Under the pieces are notes generated by a model. It did not search any database. It saw only the letters and a list, made by a program, of their open reading frames with translations, and was not told the DNA's origin. Shown here piece after piece: positions 55,345 to 58,251 of a stretch of 58,251 bases of DNA (positions are counted from its first letter, which is position 1; every line of letters begins with the position of its first letter). The position numbers were made by a program, and so were the translations under genes. This stretch comes from a bacterium. Its GTDB lineage: Bacteria; Verrucomicrobiota; Verrucomicrobiae; Opitutales; Opitutaceae. The stretch is taken from assembly GCA_021780625.1 (NCBI GenBank), contig JAJXYI010000470.1:1-58251 (forward strand), written 5' to 3'.

Positions 55345-56367
55345 ATGTTTGTCGATGAATGCGTTATCAAAGTCCAAGCTGGCGACGGTGGTCGCGGCTG
55401 CATCGCGTTCCGCCGCGAAAAATACGAGCCGTGGGGCGGCCCAAACGGCGGCGACGGCGGCAAGGGCGGCGATGTCGTGCTGGTGGGTGACGACGACACG
55501 AACAACCTGATTGACTACAAGTTCCGCCCGCACTGGAAGGGCGAACGCGGCGAGCACGGCCTGGGCAAGGACTGCAACGGTCGAGAAGGCAAACCCTGCA
55601 TTCTCAAACTGCCGTTGGGCACGATCGTGATCAACGTGGATACGGGGCAGCCTGTGGCCGAGTTGACCGAGGACGGGCAGCACATCGTCCTGTGCAAGGG
55701 CGGCAACGGCGGGTGGGGCAACACTCATTTCAAGACCTCGACCAACCGCGCGCCCAAGCACGCCAATCCCGGACACCCGGGTGAGGCGGGCGTGTTCCGA
55801 CTCGTGCTCAAGAGCATCGCGGATGTTGGGTTGGTCGGATTTCCCAACGCCGGAAAGTCCTCGCTGACCAATGCCATTACCAAGGCGCATCCTCGGATGG
55901 CGGCCTATCCCTTCACCACGCTGCACCCGCAGATCGGTGTGATCGAGTTTCCTGACACGAACCAACGCCTTCTGCTCGCGGACATTCCCGGGTTAATCGA
56001 GGGGGCCAGTGACAACCGCGGGCTCGGCCACCGATTTCTTCGGCACATCGAGCGCTGCGCGGTGCTGGTGTTCATCATCGACATGGCCGGCGTCGACGAC
56101 CGCGATCCTTATGACGACTACCAGACCCTGCTGAACGAACTCGGGCTGTATTCCAAGGACCTCTTGAAGAAGCCCCGCTTGGTCGCCGCAAACAAGATGG
56201 ATCTGCCCGAGGCAAAGGCGATGCTGGCCAAGTTCAAACGCCGCCACAAGGTGCCGGTCGTCGAGATTTCCTGCACGAAAAAGACAGGCCTGGAGAAATT
56301 GACGAAGACGCTGCTCAAGAAGGTGATCGCGCTCAAGGGAGCCGACCATGTTGCGGTGAAACGTTGA
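55345..56367 (+). CDS. obgE: Obg-family GTPase
   Basis: A 340-residue ribosome-assembly GTPase. The glycine-rich Obg fold is intact at the N-terminus (MFVDECVIKVQAGDGGRGCIAFRREKYEPWGGPNGGDGGKGG), followed by the G domain: G1 GFPNAGKSSL, switch YPFTTLHPQIGVI, G3 DIPGLIEGASDNRGLGHRFLRHIERC, G4 NKMDLPEA. There is no C-terminal OCT extension, which many Obg proteins also lack. ATG 55345 begins the usual MFVDE start. The gene is upstream of the pilus/secretion locus with a 90-base gap. Confidence 0.96.
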   Translation: MFVDECVIKVQAGDGGRGCIAFRREKYEPWGGPNGGDGGKGGDVVLVGDDDTNNLIDYKFRPHWKGERGEHGLGKDCNGREGKPCILKLPLGTIVINVDTGQPVAELTEDGQHIVLCKGGNGGWGNTHFKTSTNRAPKHANPGHPGEAGVFRLVLKSIADVGLVGFPNAGKSSLTNAITKAHPRMAAYPFTTLHPQIGVIEFPDTNQRLLLADIPGLIEGASDNRGLGHRFLRHIERCAVLVFIIDMAGVDDRDPYDDYQTLLNELGLYSKDLLKKPRLVAANKMDLPEAKAMLAKFKRRHKVPVVEISCTKKTGLEKLTKTLLKKVIALKGADHVAVKR

Positions 56368-56457
56368 GGATTCTCCGGTGATCGAAGGTCGGATACGGCT
56401 CTGCGCCGCTTCGCCTCGGAGCTTGGCAAGGTGCCGCCGGACCCTAGCATTTGCGCC

Positions 56458-56955
56458 ATGACCCCCGAGATTCGCCCCCTTGTGATGCGTGCCAACCGGC
56501 TGCTCGGGGCCTCGTTGGTCGAGCACAATCTCGTGAAAATCGAGCATTTGGAGCAGGCCAATGAACGCCTGCTCGAGATCCTCAATTCCGACGACCTGAG
56601 CCAGGCGACCGTGCTCGGTGTGCTCGCCTACGAGCTGAAGGCGGTCAAGGAGGACGATGTGCTCGCCCATCTGGTGGACAGCGAGGGGATCGGATTGGTG
56701 GATCTACGCTGTTACGATGTGAGCGACGAAATTCGCAAGAATCTGGATTTGCAGGCCTGTTGGGCGACGTGGTCTGTGCCCTTCGATCGGGAGGAAGACT
56801 TCATCTTCATCGCGACGGCCTATTACCTGAGCCCGGCCGTTCGAAACTACTGGGAGAAATTGCTGAAGGCTCCGATCATCTGGTACGGCACCACGCTTGA
56901 AAACATCTCCACGCTGCTCGAACGCGTGGAGAGCGAACGCGGCACGGTCGCCTGA
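56458..56955 (+). CDS. Stand-alone MshEN (GspE N-terminal) domain-like protein
   Basis: A 165-residue protein. It has helical N-terminal repeats (LLGASLVEHNLVKIEHLEQANERLLEIL) and then VLGVLAYELKAVKEDDVLAHLVDSEGIGLVDLRCY, which resembles the MshEN/T2SSE_N module at the head of GspE and PilB ATPases; VPFDREEDFIFIATAYYLSPAVRNYWE completes it. MshEN domains can bind c-di-GMP in some proteins. It ends 6 bases before the secretion ATPase gene, so they are co-transcribed. Here the domain is a separate protein while the ATPase also has its own copy. Confidence 0.75.
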   Translation: MTPEIRPLVMRANRLLGASLVEHNLVKIEHLEQANERLLEILNSDDLSQATVLGVLAYELKAVKEDDVLAHLVDSEGIGLVDLRCYDVSDEIRKNLDLQACWATWSVPFDREEDFIFIATAYYLSPAVRNYWEKLLKAPIIWYGTTLENISTLLERVESERGTVA

Positions 56956-56961
56956 AACGCC

Positions 56962-58251
56962 ATGGCACTCGGAAAAATCCAAACCCAGGTGGTGGCCTCC
57001 CTCGAGGAGATGGGCCGCCTCACCGCCGCGCAACGCGCCCAGATCGCGGCCCAGCCGACCGAGTTTTCCGGCGAGGCGCTCGACCGGTATCTCGAGGAAG
57101 AGTTCAGGATCTCCCCCCTTCAGTTGCTCGCCGCCAAGGCCAAGGCCGTGGGCCTTGCTCCCTTCAATGTCGCGCGAATCAGGGTGACTCCCACGACGTA
57201 CGAGCGGATCCCGCAGGATTTCTGCATCGAGAACAACGTCCTTCCCATCGGTCAGGTCGGAGAGATCCTCCTGGTGGCATTCGCGAATCCCTTCGACCTG
57301 TCCCTCCTGACCAAACTTCAGGAAATGACCGGCAAGCGCGTGGTCCGCGTCCTCGGCCGGGAGCGCGAGATTCGCGACAAGGTCAGCAAGGCCGGAACGA
57401 CCCATGGTCCCGCGGGCTTTGACGACGTGGTGCAGCGCGTCGGTCAGGAATACGGGGAGGCGGAGTCCACCGATTTCGTTGAGGACGATGTGTCCGAGGA
57501 ATCGGGCACGATCATCCAACTCTCCAATCGGATCATCGAGGACGCGTACTATGCCGGCGCTTCCGACATCCACTTGGAACCGTGGGAAAAGGAGATCATC
57601 GTCCGCTACCGCGTCGACGGCGTCTGCCACGAGAAGCTTCGCATGCCGCGCAAGGTCGGTCCTGCCCTCATCGCGCGTCTCAAGATCATGTGCAACCTGG
57701 ACATCGCCGAGCGGCGCCTGCCCCAGGATGGCCGCATCGTCTTCAAGCAGTTTTCGAAAAAGGGCATCGACATCGACCTGCGCGTATCGACGGCTCCGCT
57801 CAACCATGGCGAGGGCGTGGTCATGCGTATCCTCGACAAGCAGAAGACGACGCTTCCGCTGCCTTCGCTTGGCTTCACCGACGCGAACCTCACGCGTTAC
57901 CGCAGCGTCATCCGCCAGCCCTACGGCATGATCCTGCATTGCGGTCCCACGGGCTCGGGAAAGTCGATGACCCTCTATTCGGCGCTCAATGAGATCAACA
58001 CGCCCGACATCGTGATCCGGACCGCGGAGGACCCCATCGAATACACGCTTTCAGGCATCAACCAGATGCAGATGCACCGGCAGATCGGGCTCACCTTTGC
58101 GAGCGCCCTGCGCTCCTTCCTGCGCCAGGATCCCGACATCATCCTCGTGGGTGAAATCCGCGACAAGGAGACCGCCGACATCGCGGTGGAGGCTGCGCTC
58201 ACCGGGCACCTGCTGATGTCGACGCTTCACACCAACGACGCCCCGTCGACA
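56962..58251 (+). CDS. GspE/PilB-family secretion or pilus ATPase (3' end outside window)
   Basis: A hexameric motor ATPase for type II secretion or type IV pilus assembly; 430 codons are present and the frame is open at the edge. Order: MshEN-type N-terminal module (about 1-145), then the core: [34 protein letters not shown], Walker A GPTGSGKS (328-335), the Asp box (ILDKQKTT and later RTAEDPIEY), Walker [18 protein letters not shown], and HTNDAPST at the edge. I start at ATG 56962. The missing C-terminus would carry the Cys-rich zinc element. GspE versus PilB cannot be decided here. Confidence 0.9.
   Translation, partial: MALGKIQTQVVASLEEMGRLTAAQRAQIAAQPTEFSGEALDRYLEEEFRISPLQLLAAKAKAVGLAPFNVARIRVTPTTYERIPQDFCIENNVLPIGQVGEILLVAFANPFDLSLLTKLQEMTGKRVVRVLGREREIRDKVSKAGTTHGPAGFDDVVQRVGQEYGEAESTDFVEDDVSEESGTIIQLSNRIIEDAYYAGASDIHLEPWEKEIIVRYRVDGVCHEKLRMPRKVGPALIARLKIMCNLDIAERRLPQDGRIVFKQFSKKGIDIDLRVSTAPLNHGEGVVMRILDKQKTTLPLPSLGFTDANLTRYRSVIRQPYGMILHCGPTGSGKSMTLYSALNEINTPDIVIRTAEDPIEYTLSGINQMQMHRQIGLTFASALRSFLRQDPDIILVGEIRDKETADIAVEAALTGHLLMSTLHTNDAPST

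Overview
The window comes from the chromosome of a GC-rich Gram-negative bacterium. It has lipoproteins with lipoboxes, an Lgt enzyme, outer-membrane beta-barrel and lipid A-type genes, and dense mostly housekeeping gene content. The gene mix (CE15 glucuronoyl esterase, many genes without a clear Shine-Dalgarno sequence, MtrB-type porin, SpoIIE-type phosphatases) suggests Verrucomicrobiota, probably Opitutaceae. That placement is inference; no 16S rRNA or other decisive marker is present. I see no tRNA, rRNA, CRISPR array, prophage or insertion sequence.

Layout. 1-2.1 kb: end of hemC, hemD and an RluD-type pseudouridine synthase. 2.2-3.8 kb: a PAS-PAS-SpoIIE phosphatase. 3.9-9.7 kb: gcvT-gcvH, lgt, glgC, glmS. 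9.7-15.7 kb: an electron-transfer island with a divergent lipoprotein, an octaheme DmsE/MtrA-like cytochrome, an MtrB/PioB-like 738-residue porin, a small monoheme cytochrome c and a heptaheme NapC/NirT (ImcH-like) inner-membrane cytochrome. 15.9-19.2 kb: rpoZ, smpB, a lone receiver protein, trmL and a secreted CE15 esterase. 19.4-30.7 kb: envelope and glycan genes, namely a five-gene minus-strand run (two paralogous GT2 enzymes, a GT4 enzyme, two Dpp/Opp-type ATPases), a DUF748/AsmA-like giant protein, an LpxL-like acyltransferase and two GT9 heptosyltransferase-like enzymes. 30.8-41 kb: amidase, RidA-like protein, secreted unknown, glutamate dehydrogenase, two-TM unknown, tyrS, peroxiredoxin, aconitase. 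41-43.2 kb: STAS protein plus GAF-SpoIIE phosphatase (partner-switching type). 43.3-58.3 kb: trpB, yicC, thioesterase, tlyA-nadK, the overlapping rsmI-ppx-ligA operon, a coiled-coil protein with a 57-residue lipoprotein, yebC, asnS, obgE, and the start of a type IV pilus/type II secretion locus cut by the window end.

The standout is 10.5-15.7 kb. Read together, the four proteins could carry electrons from the quinone pool (ImcH-like protein) through the periplasm (monoheme cytochrome c) to an outer-membrane porin-cytochrome pair, or in the opposite direction as in MtoAB/PioAB iron oxidation. At least 16 haems are predicted. No cell-surface multihaem cytochrome is encoded beside it, and no reductase such as DmsAB, so the final donor or acceptor is open. 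It resembles the porin-cytochrome conduits of Geobacter and Shewanella but lies in what looks like a verrucomicrobial chromosome.
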